A DNA stretch of 64,000 nucleotides, from assembly GCF_003955665.1 (NCBI RefSeq), contig NZ_RXHU01000094.1, positions 27,626-91,625 of the forward strand, in the 5' to 3' direction. Under the pieces are notes generated by a model that saw nothing but the letters and a program-made list of their open reading frames with translations, did no database searches and was not told the origin of the DNA. Position 1 is the first letter of the stretch. The number at the start of each line of letters is the position of its first letter. A program made the translations under genes and the position numbers. This document shows positions 52,927 to 60,897 of the stretch, piece after piece. Source of the stretch: Paenibacillus whitsoniae (GTDB lineage Bacteria; Bacillota; Bacilli; Paenibacillales; NBRC-103111).

Positions 52927-52966
52927 AAGCCTCTCGTTCTGCCGGCTTGGCAAAGCGAGAGGCTTT
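52927..52966. terminator. Bidirectional terminator after the xylosidase gene
   Basis: AAGCCTCTCG (52927-52936) pairs with CGAGAGGCTT (52956-52965), plus TGCC/GGCA inside, tail TTTT; also faces the small convergent gene. Confidence 0.85.
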
Positions 52967-52993
52967 TCCCTTTCAGAAAGACCCCGATTATGT

Positions 52994-53182
52994 TTACAAA
53001 CAAAAGCTTAATACAACCGTAATATCGCTCTCCGACAAATCGATATGCCCCTGCTCGTTGCGGTTGAAAACGTAGCCGTTGTTCTCAATCCCTTGACAGA
53101 TGCGGGATAGCCGAGATTCGTCCATTTGGATCAGCTTGGCGAATTGATCGAGATGCATGGGCTTATCATTCAGAGAAATCAT
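52994..53182 (-). CDS. Small MerR-like helix-turn-helix protein
   Basis: 62 residues, ATG at 53182 with GGAGGG eight bases upstream. The sequence follows a winged helix-turn-helix pattern: HLDQFAKLIQMDESRLSRIC (helices 1-3), then GYVFNRNEQGHIDLSESDI, like the wing and following strand of MerR-type domains. No effector domain. Monocistronic; function and targets unknown. Confidence 0.65.
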   Translation of the reverse strand: MISLNDKPMHLDQFAKLIQMDESRLSRICQGIENNGYVFNRNEQGHIDLSESDITVVLSFCL

Positions 53183-53327
53183 GTGGACACCCTCCGTCCG
53201 GTTAATTTTGTGCTTAAGCTTAACTTATCAAAATCGCGCTGCGAAGTATCAGGAAATTTGTCGGCGAATTTTGAAAATTAGTAAGAGTTTTACAGTTTGT
53301 CACAATCAGCCAGTCCGTGAGAGAAAG

Positions 53328-53357
53328 TCGACACAGTGCGCCTGAAGGGGCTACAAT
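53328..53357 (+). promoter_or_regulatory. Promoter of the second Gfo/Idh gene
   Basis: TCGACA (53328-53333), 18-base spacer, TACAAT (53352-53357), 36 bases before the start codon. Confidence 0.55.
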
Positions 53358-53393
53358 AGAAGGAGTGTTTAACCATGAGGAGGCGGATATTGT

Positions 53394-54470
53394 ATGGCAA
53401 TTCCATTCAGCATTATTGGCGGGGCTGGCTTTCGCGCCCAATATTTTTTGCGGATTGCAGCAGCGCTGCCCGAACGCTTTCGGATCAGCGGTCTGGTCGT
53501 CCGTGACGAGGCGAAAGGCAGAGAGATGGAAGCCCAGTGGGGCGTGACTACCTACCGTACACTAGAGGAATTGCTTGCGGAGGAAGACCCGAGCTTTGCG
53601 GTTGTCTCCGTCGGTTGGGCGGAGTGCCCCAACTACCTCGTACAGCTTGCCGAGCACGGCATTCCGGCTTTGTCGGAAACGCCGCCTGCACCCGATCTTG
53701 ACGGGTTGAGGAGGCTTCACGAGCGCCTGACGCAACGCGGGGCCAAGGTCCAGGTTGCCGAGCAGTACTGGCTGCATCCCGTCCAGCAGGCACGGCTAGG
53801 GCTGATTCGTTCGGGCCGACTGGGCCGCATTACCGAGACGACAGTGTCCATCTCACAGACGTACCATGCGATTAGCCTTATGCGCAAAATGCTGGGTGTC
53901 ACGTATGAGAACGCTGTCATTCGCGGCTCACGTTTTAGCTCGCAGTGGGTGAATGGCCCAACGCGCAGCGGCCCGCCCACGGAGGACAAGCTGATCCCGC
54001 TGCAGAGGGATTTGGCGTGGCTTGATTTTGGCGATCGGCTTGGGATTTACGATTGGACGAAAGACCAACATCGGTCCTGGACCCGATCCAATCATTTGAA
54101 CGTGCGCGGGGAGCGCGGGGAAATCTGGGATCAGCGGGTTCTGATTCAGCTGGAAGATTGCTCAGAGCAGCGGCTAGAACTCCAGCGCGTCAATAAAGGA
54201 GAATGGGAGAATCCCGAGGGCTACCATTTAAAGGGCCTTGTATGCGGGGAGCGATGGGTATATGAGAATCCATTTGCCCCGGCGCGTCTGTATGACGACG
54301 AGATTGCGATTGCCGACTGCCTGCAGCGAATGGCGGAGTATGCGGCTGGCGGGCCGAGCTTCTACAGCTTGGCGGAGGCATCGCAGGACCATTATTTGGG
54401 CATGATGATGGAGCAAGCGATCGCAACTGGCGAAACCGTGACTACGGAGCGTCAATGCTGGGCGGAATAG
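53394..54470 (+). CDS. Gfo/Idh/MocA-family oxidoreductase
   Basis: 358 residues, ATG at 53394 with GAGGAGG ten bases upstream. Rossmann N-terminus (FSIIGGAGFRAQYFLRI, an unusual GGAGFRA nucleotide loop), the EKP-equivalent segment is SETPPAPDLDGLRRL with the lysine missing, and EQYWLHPVQQARLGLIRSG replaces the usual NYR..P segment. The C-terminal alpha/beta domain is normal in length. The loss of the lysine as in the paralogue at 5193 suggests a different reaction or a weak dehydrogenase. Convergent with the AraC gene (12-base gap) and near the sugar-acid operon. Confidence 0.82.
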   Translation: MAIPFSIIGGAGFRAQYFLRIAAALPERFRISGLVVRDEAKGREMEAQWGVTTYRTLEELLAEEDPSFAVVSVGWAECPNYLVQLAEHGIPALSETPPAPDLDGLRRLHERLTQRGAKVQVAEQYWLHPVQQARLGLIRSGRLGRITETTVSISQTYHAISLMRKMLGVTYENAVIRGSRFSSQWVNGPTRSGPPTEDKLIPLQRDLAWLDFGDRLGIYDWTKDQHRSWTRSNHLNVRGERGEIWDQRVLIQLEDCSEQRLELQRVNKGEWENPEGYHLKGLVCGERWVYENPFAPARLYDDEIAIADCLQRMAEYAAGGPSFYSLAEASQDHYLGMMMEQAIATGETVTTERQCWAE

Positions 54471-54482
54471 CGGCTGGCACGC

Positions 54483-55436
54483 TTACTCTTTCTGATAACG
54501 CTTGGCAACCTGCGCCAAGTAGGTATGGATGTAGGCGTCCACGGCTTCGGCATTCAAACATTTTTTTCGGAACGCGCTTGGCGGCGTTCCCATTTCTCGG
54601 GTAAACACTTGGGTAAAATAATGAATGCTTTCAAAGCCGGTATCCTCGGCAATTTGCTTTAGCGGCAAATCCGTGTAGCCTAGCAGATAAGCGGCGCGCT
54701 TGATGCGCTCGGTTTTGACGACGGAGGGGAAGGACTGGCCAAGTTCCTCCGCCATGAATCGGGATAGCTGGCGTTCGGACAGATGGACGTTCTGAGCGAC
54801 ATCGCCGATGGCGATTTTTTCCGATAGGTGGGCTTGGATGTACGACCTCGCTTGTTTGAGCGTGCCGGCATATTCGGATACGACAGCCGGCAGCGCCGCT
54901 TCTGGCGAAAAAGAATGCTGCTGGAACAAATGGAGACAGCTCAGGACGAGGGAATACGCCAGCAGGGCAATCGGCTCCTGATTCCGCTCATTGGCTTGCG
55001 AAGCCTGCAGAAGCAGCGCCTGCCAGATCAAAGCGGGGGCGCTTTGGTCGGCATTGGGGATAAACAAGTGAGCGTGCCCGCACAGCTGGCGAAAATCGCT
55101 GAGAAAGGTCTCGCTGCATTCCGCTTCATTCGGCTCCAGTGCAAAGAACAGCAGTTGCATCCCTTCTTCGCTTTGAATATAATGCCGGCTCTCGGGCTTG
55201 GAGCAGTACAGTGTACCGGTTCGAAGCGGATAGGTCACGCCGTCATGATAATAGACACCCGCTCCGTCCAGCACGTAGCATATTTCAAAAAAAGAGTGTG
55301 TATGCGGGCTATTGCCCTTATGCTGAGGTTTGGCCCCCCAATAGTGAATGAACAGCGAAGCGGTTTGGCCTTTGAGCTGTACCAGATGCTGGTTCAAATA
55401 CAGATTGCTGCGGGAACATACGGTAGGATTCAGCAT
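54483..55436 (-). CDS. AraC-family regulator with N-terminal cupin
   Basis: 317 residues, ATG at 55436 with AAGGAGCG upstream. The cupin domain contains HTHSFFEICYVLDGAGVYYHDG and GTLYCSKPESRHYI (His/Glu ligands). Two C-terminal helix-turn-helix motifs (IGDVAQNVHLSERQLSRFMA; LKQIAEDTGFESIHYFTQVF). Divergent from the kdgD operon with a shared 143-base promoter region that carries two TTTTATAAA repeats 21 bases apart, so it very likely regulates that operon. Confidence 0.9.
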   Translation of the reverse strand: MLNPTVCSRSNLYLNQHLVQLKGQTASLFIHYWGAKPQHKGNSPHTHSFFEICYVLDGAGVYYHDGVTYPLRTGTLYCSKPESRHYIQSEEGMQLLFFALEPNEAECSETFLSDFRQLCGHAHLFIPNADQSAPALIWQALLLQASQANERNQEPIALLAYSLVLSCLHLFQQHSFSPEAALPAVVSEYAGTLKQARSYIQAHLSEKIAIGDVAQNVHLSERQLSRFMAEELGQSFPSVVKTERIKRAAYLLGYTDLPLKQIAEDTGFESIHYFTQVFTREMGTPPSAFRKKCLNAEAVDAYIHTYLAQVAKRYQKE

Positions 55437-55488
55437 GGGACGATTCGCTCCTTGAGTAGGGTAGATTGACGTTCATTATAGCACGGAA

Positions 55489-55547
55489 TTTTTATAAAAA
55501 TACGGCATGATTTTATAAAGACGCCCCTTGAAAGGGTTTTCTATAAT
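55489..55547 (+). promoter_or_regulatory. Activator-type promoter of the kdgD operon
   Basis: Two AT-rich repeats, TTTTTATAAAAA (55489-55500) and TTTTATAAAG (55511-55520), with centres 21 bases apart, each followed by a short ACG. A perfect -10 TATAAT (55542-55547) lacks a usable -35; the repeats end where it should start. Predicted site of the divergent AraC regulator. Confidence 0.6.
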
Positions 55548-55579
55548 GAAATAGAAAACTTGTAAAGGGGCTGTTTGCT

Positions 55580-56503
55580 TTGAATCAGGAACATACAATT
55601 TCGCTCGCCGGTATTATGGGATTTCCGGTTACCCCGTTTGACGATCGGGAGCAAGTAAATGAAAATGCCTTCCAGGCGAATGTCCGATTCCTCGTCAGCC
55701 ATGGCTTGGATTCGATATTTGTCGGTGCGGGCTCCGGTGAATATCAGTCACTGACGGTTCATGAATACGCACAGCTACTCACAGCAGCCATCAGTGAAAC
55801 GAACGGCGGTGTGCCCGTGTTTGCAGGCGCAGGCGGCAACATTCGCGATGCGGTGGAGCGCGCGCAGCTGGCGGAGAAGCTCGGCGCCGACGGCCTGCTG
55901 TTGCTTCCGCCCTATTTAATTATACCTGAACAAGAGGGGCTGTTTCAGTACTATCAGACGATCGCCGGCTCTACGAGCCTGCCGGTTATCGTCTACCAGC
56001 GCGACAATGCGGTATTCACGCTGTCTACGTTGGAAAGATTGGCGCAAATCCCGAATGTGATCGGATTTAAAGACGGTCTTGGCAATTTTGAGCTGAATCT
56101 TGAGTTTGTGCAGATGATCGGAAAGGGGCTCCAGTGGATGAACGGCATGCCGCTCGCCGAACTGACGATGCCTGCCTATTCCGCGATCGGTTACCGTTCA
56201 TACTCTTCCGCGATTTCCAACTATATCCCGCATGTTTCTCGTAAATTTTACGAATGTCTGCTGGCCGGCGACGACGCGATGCTTCAGCAGATTTACCGGG
56301 AAATCATTTTGCCGATTCATCGGATTCGTCAACAGCGCAAAGGCTACGCGGTCTCGCTCATTAAAGCAGGCATGGAAATTGTTGGTCTACCTGTTGGGTT
56401 GACTGTTCGCACACCGCTGATACCGGTTGAACGGGCGCATTACACACAATTGGAAGCGATCATTCAGCGCAGCCATGAGCTTATTGCCAATACACATGCC
56501 TAG
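55580..56503 (+). CDS. kdgD: 5-dehydro-4-deoxyglucarate dehydratase (DapA family)
   Basis: 307 residues, TTG start at 55580 with AAAGGGG nine bases upstream. DapA-type barrel: Schiff-base lysine K164 (NVIGFKDGLGN), tyrosine Y139 in PVIVYQRDNAVF, and the GSGEY segment. The wording PVIVYQRDNAVFTLSTLERLA and GYAVSLIKAG is that of KDGDH enzymes, which decarboxylate and dehydrate 5-keto-4-deoxyglucarate to 2-oxoglutarate semialdehyde; the product fits the dehydrogenase two genes on. Another DapA-family aldolase is possible. First gene of a three-gene operon. Confidence 0.85.
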   Translation: MNQEHTISLAGIMGFPVTPFDDREQVNENAFQANVRFLVSHGLDSIFVGAGSGEYQSLTVHEYAQLLTAAISETNGGVPVFAGAGGNIRDAVERAQLAEKLGADGLLLLPPYLIIPEQEGLFQYYQTIAGSTSLPVIVYQRDNAVFTLSTLERLAQIPNVIGFKDGLGNFELNLEFVQMIGKGLQWMNGMPLAELTMPAYSAIGYRSYSSAISNYIPHVSRKFYECLLAGDDAMLQQIYREIILPIHRIRQQRKGYAVSLIKAGMEIVGLPVGLTVRTPLIPVERAHYTQLEAIIQRSHELIANTHA

Positions 56504-56515
56504 GAGGAAGCAATC

Positions 56516-57511
56516 ATGATGAAAGTATCCATTCAAGTGCCGACGACGGAGCTGTCGGACAGCGATTTGCGACAAATGTGCCAGCTTGGCGTGGATTGCA
56601 TCGATTTTACCCGCGGCTCTTCCTTTACGGGCGTGAAGGAGCAGGGTTTTCCGGATCTGGACGGGCTGTTGAAGCTCAGAAAGCGGATTCGTTCCTTCGG
56701 TATGGACATTAACCGCGTGACGCTGCCGGACATTTCCAGCAGCTTTATGGCAGGCGAGTCTGAAGCGGAGATTCAGCTCGAACATGGCGCTAACGCGATT
56801 AAAGCATTCGGCGAAGCAGGGATTACGCTGGTGCGGCAGCGATTTGCCGGCGATGTGTTTCCGCGCATGTCCGAAGACTATACGGCTGTGCATCGAGGTG
56901 GTGCGCTTGTGCGCGGGGAAGCGCGAAACCCTCGCGAGCTGCCGCCAAGTGTGGCGGAGCTTGAAGCGTGGTGGCAGCGTTTTGACGCTGTGTATGCCAA
57001 GCTTGTGCCGATTGCGGAGGATTGCAACGTGAAGCTGGCGGTCCACCCTTCGGACACGCCGCATCCGAATACGACGTTTGGCGGCCTCGGCTTGAACCGG
57101 GTAATTGATGCGTTCCCGAGCCGTAACGTAGGGCTCGTGTACTGCGTAGGGACGCGCGGAGAAGCTGGCGGAACGCCGCTTGTGTTGGATGAAATTTTCC
57201 ACTATGGACGCAAAGACCGGATTTTCCTCGTTCATTTCCGGAATATTCGCGGAAGCCTGGCAACAGCAGGCGCATTCGAGGAGGCGCTGCTGGATGAAGG
57301 GCATATGAATATGCCGAAAATTTTGATGGCGCTTCACAAAGTCGGCTATACCGGCTGTATCAACCCCGATCATATTACAACGCTCGAAATGGATCGCGCC
57401 CCGTATAATTCCTCTCCGTCCGGCATCGGCTGGGTGGGCTGGTCCTATGCGGTTGGTTATGTCAAAGCTCTGCTGGCCGCAGTTACCGAGTATAACGGAA
57501 GGGGGTACTAA
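56516..57511 (+). CDS. Mannonate-dehydratase-like (UxuA family) protein
   Basis: 331 residues, ATG at 56516 with AGGAGG upstream. TIM-barrel of the xylose isomerase-like class. The metal set known from mannonate dehydratase can be aligned: H177 (HPSDTPHP), C210 (GLVYCVGTRGE), H240 (FLVHFRNIRGS) and D285 (INPDH). It is shorter than most UxuA (about 350-395). True UxuA makes 2-keto-3-deoxygluconate, which the flanking kdgD-type enzyme does not use, so substrate is unclear; it may dehydrate or isomerise a related aldaric or uronic acid. Lies 12 bases after kdgD and 3 bases before the dehydrogenase gene. Confidence 0.78.
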   Translation: MMKVSIQVPTTELSDSDLRQMCQLGVDCIDFTRGSSFTGVKEQGFPDLDGLLKLRKRIRSFGMDINRVTLPDISSSFMAGESEAEIQLEHGANAIKAFGEAGITLVRQRFAGDVFPRMSEDYTAVHRGGALVRGEARNPRELPPSVAELEAWWQRFDAVYAKLVPIAEDCNVKLAVHPSDTPHPNTTFGGLGLNRVIDAFPSRNVGLVYCVGTRGEAGGTPLVLDEIFHYGRKDRIFLVHFRNIRGSLATAGAFEEALLDEGHMNMPKILMALHKVGYTGCINPDHITTLEMDRAPYNSSPSGIGWVGWSYAVGYVKALLAAVTEYNGRGY

Positions 57512-57514
57512 GCG

Positions 57515-58975
57515 ATGGCACAAAATGCACAAGTGAGAACCTACCTCAACTATATCGGCGGTGTTTGGCAGCCCGCTTCCACCGGCGAAACGGAGGCGAG
57601 CATGAACCCGGCGAACCGACATGACATCGTCGGCTGCGTGCAAAAGTCGTCCGCCGCCGATCTGGACGCGGCGGTGAACGCCGCCGAAGCCGCGCGGCTG
57701 TCTTGGCGCAAGCTTGCAGGTCCCGCGAGAGGGGACCTGCTGTTCAAGGCGGCGAATGAGCTGGAACGCCGCTTGGACGAAGTCGCGGAAGTTATGACCC
57801 GCGAGATGGGCAAAACGCTGCCGGAGGCGAAAGGCGAAACCGCGCGCGGTGTTGCGATTTTGCGCTATTACGCCGGCGAGGGCATGCGCCGAACTGGGGA
57901 CGTCATTCCGTCCACGGACAGCGCGGCCTTAATGTTCACGACGCGAGCGCCGCTCGGCGTGGTCGGCGTGATTACGCCATGGAATTTCCCTGTGGCGATT
58001 CCGGTGTGGAAGATCGCGCCGGCCTTGATTTTCGGCAACACGGTCGTGTTTAAGCCGGCGCAGGAAAGCGCTGTGACCGCTGCGCTGCTCGTCGAATGCT
58101 TCCACGCCGCAGGGCTGCCTGCCGGCGTGCTTAATCTGGTGACCGGCGACGGGGAAGCGATCGGGAGCGGGATGTCGGCGCACGCGGGCATCCACGGGAT
58201 TACGTTTACCGGCTCGGGTCGCGTCGGGAAACAAGTCGGGCTCGCCGCACTTGCTCGCGGGGCCAAATACCAGCTGGAGATGGGCGGCAAAAATCCGATC
58301 ATCGTGGCCGAGGACGCCGATCTCGAGCTTGCCGTTGAAGCAACGGTCAGCGGCGGTTTGCGCTCAACTGGACAGAAGTGCACAGCAACAAGCCGCGTCA
58401 TCGTGCACAGCGCCGTTTATGACGAGTTCAAGCGAAAGCTTCTGCAGAAGGTCGAGGGAATTCGCGTCGGCGATGGACTTGCGAGCGATACTTGGATGGG
58501 GCCTTGCGCCAGCGAGAAGCAGTTCCACACCGTGCTGTCGTACATCCATACAGGGATTAAGGAAGGCGGGCGGCTGCTGGCCGGCGGCGGGCAGGTTCAA
58601 GGACTGGAAGACGGCTATTTCCTGGAGCCGACCGTTTTTGAAGGCATCACGAGCGAGATGACGATAGCGCAGGAAGAAATCTTCGGCCCGGTGCTGGCGC
58701 TCATGAAAGTCGATTCATTTGAAGAAGCGATACGCCTTGCCAATGACGTACAGTACGGCCTTAGCGCCTCCGTCTTTACGCAGGATATTGGACGAATGCT
58801 CACGTTCATACAGGACATGGACGCCGGTCTGGTGCGGGTGAACGCGGAAAGCGCAGGTGTCGAGCTGCAAGCGCCATTTGGCGGCATGAAATTTTCCTCA
58901 TCCGGCTCCCGCGAGCAGGGACAGGCAGCTATTGAGTTTTATACTGAAATTAAAACCGTCTTCGTTAAGGCGTAA
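57515..58975 (+). CDS. 2-oxoglutarate semialdehyde (2,5-dioxovalerate) dehydrogenase
   Basis: 486 residues, aldehyde dehydrogenase fold. Catalytic C289 (STGQKCTATSR), general base E255 (QLEMGGK), NAD-binding PWNFP and FTGSGRVGKQ. The whole reading matches the Bacillus YcbD type (IPSTDSAALMFTTRAPLGVVGVI split; DAGLVRVNAESAGVELQAPFGG split), which oxidises 2-oxoglutarate semialdehyde to 2-oxoglutarate after KDGDH. That adjacency fixes the pathway end: sugar acid to the citric acid cycle. GGAAGGGGG upstream of the ATG. Confidence 0.92.
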   Translation: MAQNAQVRTYLNYIGGVWQPASTGETEASMNPANRHDIVGCVQKSSAADLDAAVNAAEAARLSWRKLAGPARGDLLFKAANELERRLDEVAEVMTREMGKTLPEAKGETARGVAILRYYAGEGMRRTGDVIPSTDSAALMFTTRAPLGVVGVITPWNFPVAIPVWKIAPALIFGNTVVFKPAQESAVTAALLVECFHAAGLPAGVLNLVTGDGEAIGSGMSAHAGIHGITFTGSGRVGKQVGLAALARGAKYQLEMGGKNPIIVAEDADLELAVEATVSGGLRSTGQKCTATSRVIVHSAVYDEFKRKLLQKVEGIRVGDGLASDTWMGPCASEKQFHTVLSYIHTGIKEGGRLLAGGGQVQGLEDGYFLEPTVFEGITSEMTIAQEEIFGPVLALMKVDSFEEAIRLANDVQYGLSASVFTQDIGRMLTFIQDMDAGLVRVNAESAGVELQAPFGGMKFSSSGSREQGQAAIEFYTEIKTVFVKA

Positions 58976-58985
58976 CGGTGCGAAT

Positions 58986-59014
58986 TTGACAACCTTTTCG
59001 GAAGATGGAATGAT
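58986..59014 (+). promoter_or_regulatory. Sigma-A promoter of the AlaX gene
   Basis: TTGACA (58986-58991), 17-base spacer, AATGAT (59009-59014). Confidence 0.55.
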
Positions 59015-59067
59015 GGGAGAATAGAGGCAATCAAACCCTCATGTCTCCGACTGGAAAGGAAGTTCGC

Positions 59068-60240
59068 ATGACAACGAAGCTTTATTACGAATCTGCTTAT
59101 ACGACGGCATGGAAGGCAGTTATTGCCCAGAAAATAACCCGTGACGACGGTCTTTTTGTCGTGCTCGACCGGACGGCGTTCTATCCGCATGGCGGCGGAC
59201 AGCCCTGCGATCGCGGGGATATTCAGGGTGTCCCCGTGCTGGATGTTCGCTTGGAAGACGATGAAGTGCTGCATCTCGTGCCGCATTTTCCAGAGGTAAC
59301 GGACGTAGACTGCCAGCTCGATTGGCCGCTTCGCTTCGACCATATGCAGCAGCACAGCGGCCAGCATCTGCTCTCCAGCGTGTGCCGGGACCTGTACCAG
59401 GCGATGACGGTCAGCTTTCACCTCGGGCTTGATTACTGCACGATTGATGTTGATCGGGTGGACTTGACTGCCGGCGATTTGGCGGCGATCGAGGAGGAAG
59501 CGAACCAGCGAATCTATCGCAATCTGGCGATCTCGAGCTATTTCGTTTCGCCGGAAGAGCTGGCGCAGCTGTCGGTCGTCAAACCGCCAAAAGTGACGGA
59601 GAACATCCGCATCGTCGAGATGCAGGACGTTGAGTACAATGCCTGCGGAGGCACGCATGTGTCGTCTACCGGCGAGATCGGCTTGATCAAGCTGCTCAAG
59701 ACGGAGAAGCAGAAAGGGAACCTGCGGCTGTATTTCCTGTGCGGGCATCGCGCTTTGGCGGAATTCACAGCAAGTCAGCGCATTCTTCAAGCGCTTTCCG
59801 CGAGATTTAAAACCGGCAAAGACGAAATCGAAAGCCGCCTCGACAAATGGGAGCGTGAGCAGAAAGCGCTTGAATCCGAGCTCACCCGCTTGAAGGAGGG
59901 GCTGCACGGTTACATGGCGAAGGAGCTGCTGCAGGGTGCACAAGGAGCACGGATAGTCGCTCGTGTCTTCGACGATCAGTCGCTGCAGGATTTGCAGAGC
60001 TTGGCGAAGCAAATGACCGCCATGACGAGTCAGGTTGTTCTGCTGGGGACCAAGCAGGACAACAAAGTTGTTCTCGCCCAAAACGGCGAGGGCGCGGTGA
60101 GCTGCGGTGCGTTTTTCAAAGTGCAGCTGGCAGGTTTTGGCGGCAGCGGCGGTGGCAGCGACAAGCTGGCGCAGGGCGGGTTCGCGAGCGAGTCTGAACT
60201 GCTCGCTTTTATGGCGTTTGCCCAGGCGGAGCTTGGCTGA
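59068..60240 (+). CDS. Alanyl-tRNA editing protein (AlaX-L type)
   Basis: 390 residues from the ATG at 59068 (AAAGGAAG upstream); an ATG at 59041 has no site. A free-standing relative of the editing half of alanyl-tRNA synthetase, which removes mischarged Ser or Gly from tRNA-Ala. Zinc ligands: H92 and H96 (DHMQQHSGQH), C193 and H197 (CGGTH). A coiled-coil follows (about 245-285), then a DHHA1 domain ending in GGSGGGSDKLAQGG, so it is the long AlaX-L form. Not linked by function to the operon before it. Confidence 0.92.
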   Translation: MTTKLYYESAYTTAWKAVIAQKITRDDGLFVVLDRTAFYPHGGGQPCDRGDIQGVPVLDVRLEDDEVLHLVPHFPEVTDVDCQLDWPLRFDHMQQHSGQHLLSSVCRDLYQAMTVSFHLGLDYCTIDVDRVDLTAGDLAAIEEEANQRIYRNLAISSYFVSPEELAQLSVVKPPKVTENIRIVEMQDVEYNACGGTHVSSTGEIGLIKLLKTEKQKGNLRLYFLCGHRALAEFTASQRILQALSARFKTGKDEIESRLDKWEREQKALESELTRLKEGLHGYMAKELLQGAQGARIVARVFDDQSLQDLQSLAKQMTAMTSQVVLLGTKQDNKVVLAQNGEGAVSCGAFFKVQLAGFGGSGGGSDKLAQGGFASESELLAFMAFAQAELG

Positions 60241-60267
60241 ACGGCGGGTTTGGCAAGAGTCAGGTGG

Positions 60268-60297
60268 GCTGTCCTCGTTTACGGGGGCAGCTTTTTT
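60268..60297 (+). terminator. Terminator after the AlaX gene
   Basis: GCTGTCC (60268-60274) pairs with GGGCAGC (60285-60291), followed by six T. Confidence 0.8.
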
Positions 60298-60437
60298 GCG
60301 TAGATCGGAAAGCATATCCTCGAAGTGGATCATCGATGTCATTAGTCAACGCTCCGATCCCGTCAGCCAGGAAGGGGAACGCGCCGCCAGTCGCAGACAT
60401 ACTCACTCATTTCCCATCATACATTTGTAAGTGTGGA

Positions 60438-60453
60438 CTTGTTGCTGAACAAG
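60438..60453. repeat. Perfect inverted repeat directly before the NfeD ribosome site
   Basis: CTTGTT-GCTG-AACAAG, ending next to GGGAGGTG of the NfeD gene. May fold in the mRNA and affect translation, or be an operator. Confidence 0.4.
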
Positions 60454-60470
60454 GGAGGTGAGCCTGCAAA

Positions 60471-60896
60471 GTGCTCTGGTTGATTTGGCTGATCGTCGCC
60501 ATGTTCTTTGTCATTTTGGAACTGTTTACAGGCACGTTTTATATGTTGGTGCTCGGCATCAGCGGGCTGCTGGGGATGGCTGGGGCGCTTCTCCATGCAC
60601 CCGTTTGGGTGCAGCTCGGTATATTCGCTGTGTCGGCTTTCCTGCTGTATGCGTTTGCGATGCCTTTGGGCCGCAGGCTCATTCCGGCGTCCAAAGAAAC
60701 GCTCCCGAGCCCCAGTCAATTGATCGGGCAGAATGCGCATGTCATTCGCGACATCGTACCGGGGGAAGGCGGACTTGTCAGAGTAAATACGGAGCTTTGG
60801 AGCGCGTTCGCTGACGAGTCAATTGCGGCAGGGGAAGTTGTAACGATTGAGGAAGTCAAAGTGTCCAAACTCTATGTGAAAAAAGGGCAGGTGTAG
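60471..60896 (+). CDS. NfeD-family membrane protein
   Basis: 141 residues, GTG at 60471 after GGGAGGTG. Membrane helices in the first 70 residues (LWLIWLIVAMFFVILELFTG; LGISGLLGMAGALL; GIFAVSAFLLYAFA), then a C-terminal OB-fold (LIGQNAHVIRDIVPGEGGLVRVN). A short NfeD without a protease domain; such proteins are partners of SPFH proteins. The SPFH gene follows after one base. Confidence 0.9.
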   Translation: MLWLIWLIVAMFFVILELFTGTFYMLVLGISGLLGMAGALLHAPVWVQLGIFAVSAFLLYAFAMPLGRRLIPASKETLPSPSQLIGQNAHVIRDIVPGEGGLVRVNTELWSAFADESIAAGEVVTIEEVKVSKLYVKKGQV

Positions 60897-60897
60897 C

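Noticed and set aside
52893..53345. Short plus-strand frames between the xylosidase and second Gfo/Idh genes
   Set aside because: They overlap the 52927 terminator or the small HTH gene on the other strand and have no ribosome site.
56387..57643. 418-codon antisense frame over the UxuA-like gene
   Set aside because: Shadow of a well-supported gene with conserved metal residues.
58939..60342. 467-codon antisense frame over the AlaX gene
   Set aside because: Shadow; runs through the terminator at 60268 and the zinc-site gene on the plus strand is clear.
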